A DNA stretch of 55,010 nucleotides, taken from positions 1 through 55,010 of the IMG/VR virus record IMGVR_UViG_3300042466_000463; one strand, 5' to 3'. The stretch comes from a virus. The notes beneath the pieces are model-generated. The model was given only the letters and a program-made list of their open reading frames with translations. It was not told the DNA's origin and did not search any database. Positions 6,859 to 13,415 of this stretch are shown here, in pieces (the first letter of the stretch is position 1; each line of letters opens with the position of its first letter). A program made the translations under genes and the position numbers.

Positions 6859-7062
6859 TTAATTGTTATTGATGATAAAATTTAATTCTTCTTTTAACCG
6901 CTTGACACATAGCTTTTTAGTAAAGTATGCCTTATCTCCTGGCTGACCGTCTATTTTGTATTCCCATATAGTACCCCTATGAGTTCTATGGCTACTTACA
7001 GAAATAAAAAAGCCGGATACTATTGTTGTATAGTTGCCGGCTCCAACCCTTCTAAATATCAT
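6859..7062 (-). CDS. Small hypothetical protein (67 aa)
   Basis: A basic 67-residue protein with beta-rich sequence (NYTTIVSGFFISVSSH) and a Lys-rich C-terminal helix. The hydrophobic part is too short and polar to be a sure membrane span. It lies 3 nt upstream of the pair of tiny membrane proteins. No family recognised. Confidence 0.62.
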   Translation of the reverse strand: MIFRRVGAGNYTTIVSGFFISVSSHRTHRGTIWEYKIDGQPGDKAYFTKKLCVKRLKEELNFIINNN

Positions 7063-7073
7063 GTGCTTACATT

Positions 7074-7280
7074 TTAGAATCTTTTAAGTTTATTTTTCCT
7101 TACATCTTTATAGCTGTAATAATAAAGCGCACTTGATAAGTAGCCTAATATAGATGCCATTGTAATTACTCCAAAGCTAACTGCTCCGACCTCCAATGTT
7201 GCAAATAATAATAGGATAATAAATGTAGTAACTATTGCCAATGCAACAGATACTAATAAGTAAGATTGACTTTCCTTCAT
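7074..7280 (-). CDS. Small two-span membrane protein (68 aa)
   Basis: I start the gene at the ATG at 7280. The longer frame back to 7370 would run into the stem of the leftward terminator (7362-7391) and adds a poor N-terminus. The product MKESQSYLLVSVALAIVTTF has two hydrophobic spans (about 7-27 and 33-50) and a basic tail (KNKLKRF). The topology is holin-like. Function unknown. Confidence 0.6.
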   Translation of the reverse strand: MKESQSYLLVSVALAIVTTFIILLLFATLEVGAVSFGVITMASILGYLSSALYYYSYKDVRKNKLKRF

Positions 7281-7354
7281 GTGTTTAATTTTAATGATTA
7301 AATAAAATAGCGCCATACTATAATTGAATATCACGGCTTTACCGGCATGGCTAT

Positions 7355-7391
7355 AAAAAGAAAGGAGCAAAGAAATTAATCTTTGCCCCTT
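7355..7391 (-). terminator. Rho-independent terminator, leftward
   Basis: AAGGAGCAAAGA (7362-7373) pairs with TCTTTGCCCCTT (7380-7391) over 12 positions with one mismatch, with loop AATTAA. Read leftward, the stem is followed by TTCTTTTTAT, a proper U-tract. It ends transcripts that come from the structured stretch to its right. Confidence 0.75.
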
Positions 7392-7640
7392 CTAATATAT
7401 GTTTATGTTTGTTTATAGTCGACTCATATATTTTGCTATCAATATTGACCTTCGACTCGTATACCTTCACGCGTCTACACTCCTAATGTAGCCGATGCTT
7501 GACTTATATACAATTACGAACTCCCCTACATATATGTATATGTAGCGTAATGATTCAGGCACTAATGAAATACCTAAAAAAGTATTTCGGTTAATTAGTG
7601 TTTATCCTAATTGGATTCACTTTGCTAAATTGCAAAGTAA
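7392..7640 (-). ncRNA. Candidate structured RNA ending at the leftward terminator
   Basis: This part of the 537-nt gene-free stretch holds three hairpins. One pairs 7560-7566 with 7594-7600 and 7567-7573 with 7582-7588; another pairs 7526-7534 with 7537-7545; the third pairs CTACA 7475-7479 with TGTAG 7487-7491. The motif GACTYRTATA occurs three times (7421, 7454, 7501). The palindrome CTTTGC-taaatt-GCAAAG (7620-7637), with a near -7 box reading leftward (TTACTTTGC), would place a start near 7630. With the terminator at 7355-7391 this defines a transcript of about 270 nt. No family recognised and no usable open frame. Confidence 0.45.
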
Positions 7641-7748
7641 AGGGACAATAATTTCAAAGATTCAATAAAATTTATAGGCTTATGCTATCTATGTGCAGCG
7701 GCTATAAACATACGGCAATTTTTAGAGCGAAATTGCATAAACTATTGG

Positions 7749-7806
7749 GGGGTATATAAATATCCGATATTTGCAGCGGTCTATTTGCAACCGCTTAATA
7801 TACCCC
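7749..7806. other. Three-way-junction fold downstream of the 7818-8243 gene
   Basis: GGGGTATAT (7749-7757) pairs with ATATACCCC (7798-7806) without mismatch. Inside are two more perfect hairpins: AAATAT/ATATTT (7758-7763 with 7767-7772, loop CCG) and AGCGGT/ACCGCT (7775-7780 with 7790-7795). The element lies in the 3' untranslated region of the minus-strand gene at 7818-8243. It might end or stabilise that message, or be a DNA cruciform linked to replication. The GGGTATA core also occurs in the repeats at 8441-8547. Confidence 0.5.
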
Positions 7807-7817
7807 GAAAAAACGCC

Positions 7818-8243
7818 TTAATTGTTACATAATTCGGCAAAGGTTAGACGCTTATTTGCAGCGTCTTTATATGCTTGTTTTATAGCACTAATCTTAGGTA
7901 AATTTTGCATATCTAACCCTTCAACTTCGGGCGCAAATTGTACCCGAATAGCTTTAAAGATAGCTTTTGCCGTGCTTACTGAATCGCTTTTCATTATTTC
8001 GCTACCTTCAACAAGTACCGACCCCGATTCGTTTGTAACGCTCATAGCCCACTCAATAGGTTGACCCTTTGCGATACCCTTAAACATACTACCAACTAAT
8101 TGGCTAAATAAAGGAGTGAGCCCTTTGCCCCATGTGTCCGCATCGTTTACTGAAATTTCTGCGTGTCTAGTTAAGCCTGAAAAATTTGCACCTTTAAGAT
8201 TAACAAATGGTGCTGCATCGATTGTGAAATTTACTTTTGTCAT
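7818..8243 (-). CDS. Hypothetical protein next to the control region (141 aa)
   Basis: A 141-residue soluble protein with an N-terminal beta-rich part (MTKVNFTIDAAPFVNLKGAN) and a C-terminal helical part ending LTFAELCNN. No domain recognised. Its base composition and codon use look richer in G and C than its neighbours. It is the first gene of the leftward block after the divergent region, so it is likely expressed early. Structured sequence lies before and behind it. A regulatory role is possible but not shown. Confidence 0.72.
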   Translation of the reverse strand: MTKVNFTIDAAPFVNLKGANFSGLTRHAEISVNDADTWGKGLTPLFSQLVGSMFKGIAKGQPIEWAMSVTNESGSVLVEGSEIMKSDSVSTAKAIFKAIRVQFAPEVEGLDMQNLPKISAIKQAYKDAANKRLTFAELCNN

Positions 8244-8274
8244 AAAACATAATTTTTGTGCTCGTTAAAATTTT

Positions 8275-8394
8275 TGAGCGGTGAATGAATAGGGGCGCAA
8301 TGTACGTCGGGCAATAAATATAAGTCAAGGTTATTATGATGAGCGGTAAAAAAGACATGATGAGCGGTAAAAATATTTTAATAGAAGGTAAAAA
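8275..8394. repeat. 21-bp phased repeats in the divergent region
   Basis: ATGATGAGCGGTAAAAA occurs exactly at 8336-8352 and 8357-8373. The core GGTAAAAA recurs at 8387-8394, giving a strict 21-bp period over three copies (two helical turns). TGAGCGGT also occurs alone at 8275-8282. Phased A-tracts of this kind bend DNA, and such repeats typically bind initiator or regulator proteins. This supports an origin or control role. Confidence 0.65.
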
Positions 8395-8440
8395 TTGCAT
8401 GGCAAAGTAAAAAAATAAGGTAGTAATATAATGATGAAAT

Positions 8441-8547
8441 AAGGGTATAAAATGGAGCGAATAAAGTAACAATATAAGGGTATAAAGTAGCTGCAAAAAA
8501 TAGGGGTATAAAGTGGTAAGTATAAGGGTATGAAATTGGGGTATATG
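8441..8547. repeat. Five GGGTATAAA-like direct repeats
   Basis: Cores lie at 8443-8452 (GGGTATAAAA), 8478-8487 and 8504-8513 (GGGTATAAAG), 8526-8535 (GGGTATGAAA) and 8539-8547 (GGGTATATG). Spacing is 35, 26, 22 and 13 nt. They look like iterons or multiple operator sites. A minus-strand open frame over this area is only a by-product of the repeat composition. Confidence 0.6.
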
Positions 8548-8746
8548 TGTAGGGGTTAGACGCGGTAACGCAGCCAACAATTTACCAGTTGAAATGCTAA
8601 AAAAATTAGTAAAGTTTACCCAAAATTGTTAGTACTAAAAAATTTAGCAGCCATACTAAAAAAACTGGCTAATTTCGTATGAAATAAAATTACCATATAT
8701 AAAGAAACGCCATCAAATTACAAAAAATTCGTATGTGTAGGGTACA

Positions 8747-8812
8747 CGGGTAGCGAAACGCAATTACCCGAGGGGATAGCCTGGGCCGGTGTAAAAAGTT
8801 AACCCCACTCGG
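8747..8812 (+). promoter_or_regulatory. Two mutually exclusive hairpins
   Basis: Hairpin A pairs CGGGTA (8747-8752) with TACCCG (8765-8770), with an inner GCG-AAA-CGC. Hairpin B pairs CCGAG (8768-8772) plus GGG with CCC and CTCGG (8808-8812), with A8807 bulged. They share bases 8768-8770, so only one can form fully. That is a switch-like arrangement, or an origin-type structure. Confidence 0.4.
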
Positions 8813-8976
8813 TCATACATTTCACATTTTTTCAACAACCAAAATCGCCCATATTTTACATTTTAGGGGGTACTCTATTTTACGAAATCTGTAACAAAAT
8901 TTGCCAAAATACGTAACAAAACAGGTCCAAATTCGGAAGTGATACTACCAATTATGTACAAGAATACGTACAATGT

Positions 8977-8990
8977 TTGCTATTTAGCAA
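8977..8990. promoter_or_regulatory. Palindrome, possible operator (second copy)
   Basis: TTGCTATTTAGCAA is a 6+2+6 inverted repeat. Its complement with one extra base is the same 15-mer as at 931-945. It lies in the divergent region about 220 nt before the RepL-like gene. Probably bound by a phage or host regulator that also acts at 931-946. Confidence 0.4.
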
Positions 8991-9196
8991 TACTCCGCAA
9001 TGAAATGAAACAGTTAAATAGGGTCATACTAGAAACCTATATCTTTTTGAGGTCATTTTAGAGCTTAAATTAGGTACTGTTTTAAGTCTCTATTTATTAG
9101 AAAAGTAACTATTAATATACATTAAGAAGGAAATGTTATAACTCATTGATTATTAACACTAGTATAGAAAAATTTTTTTCTTTAAAAGAAAGAATT

Positions 9197-9204
9197 TACG
9201 TTTG
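9197..9204 (+). promoter_or_regulatory. Bacteroidota-type -7 box
   Basis: TACGTTTG ends 5 nt before the ATG at 9210, so the RepL-like message would be almost leaderless. No -33 TTG at the right distance is obvious. Confidence 0.5.
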
Positions 9205-9209
9205 TAGAT

Positions 9210-9683
9210 ATGAAACAGAAAGAATACCTACAAAATCCATTTAAGCCTACAGGCATAGAGTTGAAAGAGTATATGACCTCAGATAGTGAGACAATAACGA
9301 TTGACCCTAACACAGGAGAACTCTACTCTATGAAGAAGCTTCCTAAAAATAAAAAGGTGCTTCACGATTCAAAGATATATATAAAACTGTTTCAGGACAA
9401 ATCAGACGTCTTGATGAATCTTCCATACCAAAGCATGAGAATCTTCTTTTACATATGCTCTAGAGTACGACCCATGAGAGACTATGTATTTCTCAATAAA
9501 GATGATATTACGGCTGTTTTAGGTAATATGTCTGAGCCAACATTCAGACTTGCTATTAATGGTCTTATTGAGGCTAATGTGGTTGCTAGGAAGATGGGTT
9601 CAAGTTTAGAGTATTGGTTGAATCCTGATATCATGTTTAATGGAAGTAGACTCAAGCTAGTGGAAAATCACAAAATGATTTAA
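9210..9683 (+). CDS. RepL-like winged-helix protein, candidate replication initiator
   Basis: A 157-residue protein. After a polar N-terminus it has a winged-helix region (about 75-150): MNLPYQSMRIFFYICSRV, a helix-turn-helix with MSEPTFRLAINGLIEANVV, and the ending YWLNPDIMFNGSRLKLV. The last pattern is characteristic of the RepL family of plasmid initiators and related phage regulators. It is the first gene of the rightward block and adjoins the repeat-rich region. It could start replication there or act as a transcription switch; sequence alone cannot separate these. Confidence 0.72.
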   Translation: MKQKEYLQNPFKPTGIELKEYMTSDSETITIDPNTGELYSMKKLPKNKKVLHDSKIYIKLFQDKSDVLMNLPYQSMRIFFYICSRVRPMRDYVFLNKDDITAVLGNMSEPTFRLAINGLIEANVVARKMGSSLEYWLNPDIMFNGSRLKLVENHKMI

Positions 9684-9687
9684 AGCA

Positions 9688-9695
9688 TATCTTTG
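9688..9695 (+). promoter_or_regulatory. Bacteroidota-type -7 box
   Basis: TATCTTTG ends 19 nt before the ATG at 9715 and matches the Bacteroidota -7 consensus TAnnTTTG. It probably drives the cassette of small basic proteins. Confidence 0.65.
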
Positions 9696-9714
9696 CATAC
9701 AGAATAAAGTAAAA

Positions 9715-9885
9715 ATGAAAAGTACTGTAAACAAAGCCGGCAACTATACTAAGCCAACTATGAGAAAAGGCTTGTTTGAGAAAATCAAAGCAGGTACTAA
9801 AGGCGGTAACGCTGGAGAGTGGTCTGCAAGAAAAGCTCAAATGTTAGCAAAGGAGTATAAAGCTAAGGGAGGAGGATATAAATAG
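9715..9885 (+). CDS. Small basic protein of a recurrent viral family (56 aa)
   Basis: ATG at 9715, TAG at 9883-9885. The product begins MKSTVNKAGNYTKPTMRKGL, has the central pattern GGNAGEWSARKAQMLAKEY and ends KGGGYK. I recall this family from many environmental phages and large viruses. It is very basic and may bind nucleic acid, but no role is proven. It follows the -7 box at 9688 and lies 1 nt before the next small gene. Confidence 0.75.
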   Translation: MKSTVNKAGNYTKPTMRKGLFEKIKAGTKGGNAGEWSARKAQMLAKEYKAKGGGYK

Positions 9886-9886
9886 T

Positions 9887-10129
9887 ATGGCAAAGAAGGA
9901 AACGCAACAAAGTTTAGATAGGTGGACTAATCAGAAATGGACTACAGCGTCAGGAAAGCCATCTAGCAAAACAGGAGAGGTCTATGCTCCGGCAAAGACA
10001 ATATCAAAGTTGAAGAGTACTGATGAAGGTAGAAGGAAACTTGCAGCAGCCAATGCTACAAAAAGAGCAGCAACTAAAGCAGGTAAGCAATTCGCGAATC
10101 ACGGATTACATAAAGGTAAAAAAAGATAA
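9887..10129 (+). CDS. Basic DUF5872-like protein (80 aa)
   Basis: An 80-residue, Lys/Arg-rich protein with the pattern LDRWTNQKWTTASGKPSSKTGEVY, written here only in part: the WTNQKW and SGKPSSKTGEVYAP blocks fit the DUF5872 family seen in phages and large viruses. The C-terminus is an Ala/Lys-rich basic tail. Nucleic-acid binding is likely from charge. It is in the same cassette as 9715-9885 and 10131-10439. Confidence 0.75.
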   Translation: MAKKETQQSLDRWTNQKWTTASGKPSSKTGEVYAPAKTISKLKSTDEGRRKLAAANATKRAATKAGKQFANHGLHKGKKR

Positions 10130-10130
10130 C

Positions 10131-10439
10131 ATGCAAGAAAAAGAAAAAAGACCTAACAACAGAAAAGTTGGCGAAACAGGTAAGGCTAGTATGGCTAGCA
10201 AGTTTGAAGAAGCTATGCAGAAGGAAAGAGATACCGTACTGAATAGAGCTAAAAAAAGAGAAGCAGCAGAAAAAGCTAAAACTCCTAGCGTAAACATTAA
10301 TAGAGTAACTGAGATTCTTAAAAAGAAAGGAGCAGCTCTAAAATCTGCACCTATGAAAGAAGCGATAAAAAAGTCAATAAAAGAAGGTAACTCTGAAAAC
10401 TCTATGATGAAAGCTTTAATTAACAGATTTAAAAGCTAG
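10131..10439 (+). CDS. Hypothetical charged helical protein (102 aa)
   Basis: I take the ATG at 10131, 1 nt after the stop of the previous gene. The frame is open back to 10023, but that part lies inside the previous gene. The 102-residue product is a charged helix with many Lys, Glu and Ala, and the block INRVTEILKKKGAALKSAP. It is probably virion- or DNA-associated judging by its company. No family recognised. Confidence 0.68.
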   Translation: MQEKEKRPNNRKVGETGKASMASKFEEAMQKERDTVLNRAKKREAAEKAKTPSVNINRVTEILKKKGAALKSAPMKEAIKKSIKEGNSENSMMKALINRFKS

Positions 10440-10442
10440 TAA

Positions 10443-11498
10443 ATGGCAGACACTAACCCTAAACCAAGTCCTAGACCATCGTTATTAAGACAGCTTTTTG
10501 AAGGTGGAGCATTCGTACCTTCGCCAGGCGGCCTTTATACTACCATTAAAAAAATGGGAAAGCAGATTACAAGCAATATAGCTAGTAATATAGAGCCAAG
10601 GGGATATACTGACGGAAGGTCTACAGCTAAGAGTCAAACTATGCAAGACATAGAGAATACTATAAGGTCAGCAAAAAAGTTTACTAAGGCAGGTATATTA
10701 AACGAAGTGAGTCCGTATAGAATGGCTACAGATGAGCTTATAAAAAATAGCGAAGGTTCTACCGACCCATTTGTCAATAGTATTGCAGGGGAAGCTAAAG
10801 AAAGAGTAGACCTAGTTAATATGTGGGCAGGTAAGCCTCAGAAATATGGAACTGTTTTTAAATCAGAATACAAGCCAACTATAGGCGCAGAAGAGGGGAT
10901 ACAATACTATAAGCTCCCAGGTGTTGAAAAGGAATTATTTTCAAACATAATGCGAAACGGTATAATGGAAGGTAAGTTTAATCAGCCAGTAAAAACAAAG
11001 CAAGATTTAGAAAATGCACTAGGGATTGCAAAATCAGGTATTTTCACGGAAGTTAAAGATGACTCAGGTAAAAGAGTTGGATACATGGGTACTATACGTT
11101 CTTTAGGAGAAGGTACTGTTAGTGTAGGAGAAGACGAAAAGGGTCCTTACATAAGTTATTATGATAAATGGGATATAAATCCTTTAGCAGGAGCTTCATC
11201 TGCAATGCCAAGTTGGGTTCCTGATATTATTACTAAAGGAATCGACAAGGTAGTTACAGGTGTTCCGGAGAAAATGGGAATCACAAGTGCTCCAAGAGTA
11301 TATGGAAGAATATACTTTGATAGAAAAACAGGAAAGCCTATTGGTAAAGAGTTTGAAGATATTTTCAACAAACTAAAATCTGAATCTCAAGGCGTTGAAC
11401 AACCTGTAGAGGAAGGGAAAAAGAGCTCTGGTTCTACTGGTAGTTTTTCCGGATTGATTAAGAAGGGTTCTCCTAGCTCTGTAGGAAAGAAAAAATAA
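10443..11498 (+). CDS. Hypothetical, possibly virion-associated protein (351 aa)
   Basis: A Pro-rich N-terminus (KPSPRPSLLRQLFEGG), a central alpha/beta part, and GPYISYYDKWDINPL at about residues 237-251, which I recall from other Bacteroidota phages. The C-terminus is Ser/Gly/Lys-rich and disordered. The N-terminus resembles in style that of the 1938-residue ejection protein (Pro/Lys/Arg-rich), which hints at a virion role. Its last 126 nt overlap a minus-strand membrane-protein gene. Confidence 0.72.
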   Translation: MADTNPKPSPRPSLLRQLFEGGAFVPSPGGLYTTIKKMGKQITSNIASNIEPRGYTDGRSTAKSQTMQDIENTIRSAKKFTKAGILNEVSPYRMATDELIKNSEGSTDPFVNSIAGEAKERVDLVNMWAGKPQKYGTVFKSEYKPTIGAEEGIQYYKLPGVEKELFSNIMRNGIMEGKFNQPVKTKQDLENALGIAKSGIFTEVKDDSGKRVGYMGTIRSLGEGTVSVGEDEKGPYISYYDKWDINPLAGASSAMPSWVPDIITKGIDKVVTGVPEKMGITSAPRVYGRIYFDRKTGKPIGKEFEDIFNKLKSESQGVEQPVEEGKKSSGSTGSFSGLIKKGSPSSVGKKK

Positions 11499-11666
11499 GT
11501 ACAGTGTATGAGCTGGCCATATGAAGCAGAATACTAGGACATTTATTTCATTATAAGTTAGTCCTGTTAGTTCTCCGATATAATTCATTATATCAACACA
11601 TATCCAGAATAGTTCATCTACTGTTTCTTGTTGGAAAGGAAGGAATCCTACGATTTCTTGTGACAT
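11373..11666 (-). CDS. Small membrane protein on the opposite strand (97 aa)
   Basis: The N-terminal 63 residues look like a real family: GELTGLTYNEINVLVFCFIW with one membrane span (about 41-60). I recall TYNEIN-plus-membrane-span proteins in other Bacteroidota phages. It runs against the plus block and its C-terminal third (about 42 residues) is antisense to the end of the 351-residue gene. That tail is Arg-rich and probably unimportant. No clear promoter was found. Function unknown. Confidence 0.6.
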   Translation of the reverse strand: MSQEIVGFLPFQQETVDELFWICVDIMNYIGELTGLTYNEINVLVFCFIWPAHTLYLFFLSYRARRTLLNQSGKTTSRTRALFPFLYRLFNALRFRF

Positions 11667-11744
11667 TGTAAATAGTTTTTAGTTTTATAAATAGCTTATA
11701 GAACAATATTAAAGAATGAATTTGAAATAAATAGTAATTTTAAT

Positions 11745-11764
11745 AAACTTTAACAAACTTTAAC
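11745..11764 (+). repeat. 10-bp tandem repeat before a start codon
   Basis: AAACTTTAAC occurs twice head to tail (11745-11754, 11755-11764), directly before the ATG at 11767. It may be a regulator site or a translation-enhancing AT-rich leader. Confidence 0.4.
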
Positions 11765-11766
11765 AA

Positions 11767-11889
11767 ATGGCGAAGGTAAAAGGCGATAGCGTAAAAACGA
11801 ATTTTGGTAAGAGAAAGGGAGGTTCTGCAAAGAAATCCTATAATAAACATTCACCTAAGCCAAAGCAATATAGGGGACAAGGAAGATGA
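11767..11889 (+). CDS. Tiny basic protein (40 aa)
   Basis: ATG at 11767, TGA at 11887-11889. The product has MAKVKGDSVKTNFGKRKGGS and ends KPKQYRGQGR. It is extremely basic. I recall near-identical short proteins in Bacteroidota phages, in the same neighbourhood of small basic genes. Its stop overlaps the next start (ATGA), indicating coupled translation. It may bind DNA or RNA. Confidence 0.72.
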   Translation: MAKVKGDSVKTNFGKRKGGSAKKSYNKHSPKPKQYRGQGR

Positions 11890-12212
11890 TAAACCTAGAT
11901 AGACTAACTAAACTAAAGAAGAGGTACGGATTCACTGAATTCAACAAACCCAAGCCATCTGACGATAGTACACATAAGAGAATGGTACTAGCTAAAGAAG
12001 GTGACAAGGTTAAACTTGTTAGATATGGTGCTAAAGGATATTCTTCAAACTATTCAGACGAAGCTAGACAACAATATAGAAAGCGCCACGCTAAAGAAGC
12101 TAACTCATCAAAGTTAACAGCAGGTTGGTGGGCATTCCATGACCTATGGTCTAAAGGCTCTAAAGTTTATAGAGACGGCAAAACTTCTGGTAAAGGAGAG
12201 CGTTTCAAGTAA
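11886..12212 (+). CDS. Small basic phage protein (108 aa)
   Basis: A basic 108-residue protein. The pattern KLVRYGAKGY followed by YRKRHAKEA and LTAGWWAFHDLW is shared by a widespread phage family of unknown function (R-x-RH...W-x3-LW pattern). It starts inside the stop of the 40-residue gene. Virion or DNA association is a guess from charge and context. Confidence 0.7.
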   Translation: MINLDRLTKLKKRYGFTEFNKPKPSDDSTHKRMVLAKEGDKVKLVRYGAKGYSSNYSDEARQQYRKRHAKEANSSKLTAGWWAFHDLWSKGSKVYRDGKTSGKGERFK

Positions 12213-12221
12213 ATATATTCA

Positions 12222-12229
12222 TATCTTTG
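12222..12229 (+). promoter_or_regulatory. Bacteroidota-type -7 box
   Basis: TATCTTTG ends 14 nt before the ATG at 12244. Confidence 0.6.
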
Positions 12230-12243
12230 CTATAAATCAAAGT

Positions 12244-12543
12244 ATGAAGCAAGATAAATTAAACGAGGCTGTTATTGCCTCTATAGAGTATATGCTTAAG
12301 CCATACGGTATCAGCATGTTACATATCTCACAAAATCCAATAATAGAAGGTAAGCATTGGTTTCATTATTATACATTCAAATCCAAAGAGCAGTTCGAGG
12401 ATTGGAGAGAGCAAACTATTGCCATATTCAGAAAGCACGCCAAAGTATCAAAATCAGCAGCAAAGAAATATTTTAACCAATTAAACATGCAATATGGACT
12501 CAAAGAAGATTACTCTACAGAGCCTGAAACCACTGAGGGGTAA
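12244..12543 (+). CDS. Hypothetical protein (99 aa)
   Basis: The ATG at 12244 is chosen because it follows the -7 box at 12222. The longer frame from 12139 would read through the promoter and the end of the previous gene. The 99-residue product is an alpha/beta protein (WFHYYTFKSKEQFEDWREQ) with a helical, basic C-terminal half. No family recognised. Its last 50 nt overlap the next gene. Confidence 0.68.
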   Translation: MKQDKLNEAVIASIEYMLKPYGISMLHISQNPIIEGKHWFHYYTFKSKEQFEDWREQTIAIFRKHAKVSKSAAKKYFNQLNMQYGLKEDYSTEPETTEG

Positions 12544-13117
12544 GGTACTCGTAGGTGTCAACTACGATGAGAAGAAGGAACATAAACTAGCAGATGGAAC
12601 ATCTATTCAAGTTGAACGTCAGTTTGACTGGGATGGTAAGATGTCTCAAAACACATTCGGAATCATTATGCATGATTATGAGAATGTAAAGAGCGGAACT
12701 ATGATTGTCATAAATCACAACGCTTGTATCAAAGAAACTTGCCTTCCTGTTAAATACGGGAAGTATGATATATACTCTATTGATGCGGCTCAAGTATACG
12801 CATATGTAATAGACGGAGTGCCACATCCTTTTGATGGATACTTCTTAGTAGACAGGCTAGAAGAGGTAAAAGAAAAATCTGTTATCTATACCGAACATAC
12901 CGAGAAAAAACATATTCATAATAAGTTCCTGGTTAAAGAGATAGGTGTTAACGAAGATATCAAAGAAGGAGATATAGCCGTCTGTTATACAATGTCTGAT
13001 TATGAACTTCCGTATAACAATAACGGAAGATTAGAGTATCTAATAAGAGTAAAGGTTAGAGATGTTGTAGCAATAGAGAATTTTGATAAAACAAAGTATG
13101 CAATCTATGAAAAGTGA
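12494..13117 (+). CDS. GroES-like beta-barrel candidate (207 aa)
   Basis: A 207-residue beta-rich protein. LKPLRGKVLVGVNYDEKK at about residues 10-27 resembles the opening strand of GroES/gp31-type co-chaperonins, followed by an alternating beta pattern with turn glycines (GTMIVINHNA). The second half (from about 120) may repeat a similar barrel (HNKFLVKEIGVNEDIKEGD). Phages such as T4 use such a protein for capsid folding, which fits the position ahead of the packaging genes. Resemblance is weak, so this is a suggestion. Confidence 0.5.
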   Translation: MDSKKITLQSLKPLRGKVLVGVNYDEKKEHKLADGTSIQVERQFDWDGKMSQNTFGIIMHDYENVKSGTMIVINHNACIKETCLPVKYGKYDIYSIDAAQVYAYVIDGVPHPFDGYFLVDRLEEVKEKSVIYTEHTEKKHIHNKFLVKEIGVNEDIKEGDIAVCYTMSDYELPYNNNGRLEYLIRVKVRDVVAIENFDKTKYAIYEK

Positions 13118-13415
13118 TAAGGATAGTTTAAAAGAGATAATAGAGATTATAGAAAAAGACCACATCATTGGTTCTTACTATCAGCTTCAAAAGAAGCTAA
13201 TGGAGATTAATAAGCTATTAGACGTAACTGACTTATCTCAAATAAACCTAGATAACAAAGATGATGGAACATGGGAAAGAATCATGAAGCTGTTTAGCTC
13301 AATAGGTGACATTAACGATGTTCTAAAAAAACTAAGAATAGATAATGGACTTACAGGAAACAAAGAAGAAGACATCAAAAAAAGCAAATCCATCATCGAA
13401 AGATTTGCTCAATAG
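13107..13415 (+). CDS. Hypothetical helical protein (102 aa)
   Basis: The frame opens at 13083. I prefer the ATG at 13107, which overlaps the previous stop by 11 nt; 13098 is also possible. The product is helical with charged heptads (SLKEIIEIIEKDHIIGSYYQ). It ends inside the next gene, with 71 nt of overlap. It may partner the small-terminase candidate. No family recognised. Confidence 0.65.
   Translation: MKSDKDSLKEIIEIIEKDHIIGSYYQLQKKLMEINKLLDVTDLSQINLDNKDDGTWERIMKLFSSIGDINDVLKKLRIDNGLTGNKEEDIKKSKSIIERFAQ

Larger units (their letters stand above)
8244..9209. other. Gene-free divergent control region, candidate replication origin
   Basis: No convincing gene lies in these 966 bases. Transcription diverges here: leftward genes end at 8243 and rightward genes begin at 9210. 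It contains the 21-bp repeats, the GGGTATAAA repeats, competing hairpins at 8747-8812, a palindrome at 8977-8990 and AT-rich stretches. A RepL-like protein is encoded directly to the right (9210-9683). Initiator genes often lie beside their origin, so this is the best origin candidate. No experimental evidence is visible in sequence. Confidence 0.55.

Noticed and set aside
7281-7370. Longer N-terminus for the small membrane protein ending at 7074
   Set aside because: The extension runs back into the stem of the leftward terminator and has no family support.
8200-8580. 126-residue minus-strand open frame over the divergent region
   Set aside because: It is Leu/Ile/Thr/Tyr/Pro-rich low-complexity sequence produced by the AT-rich repeats, and it overlaps the start of the better-supported 7818-8243 gene.
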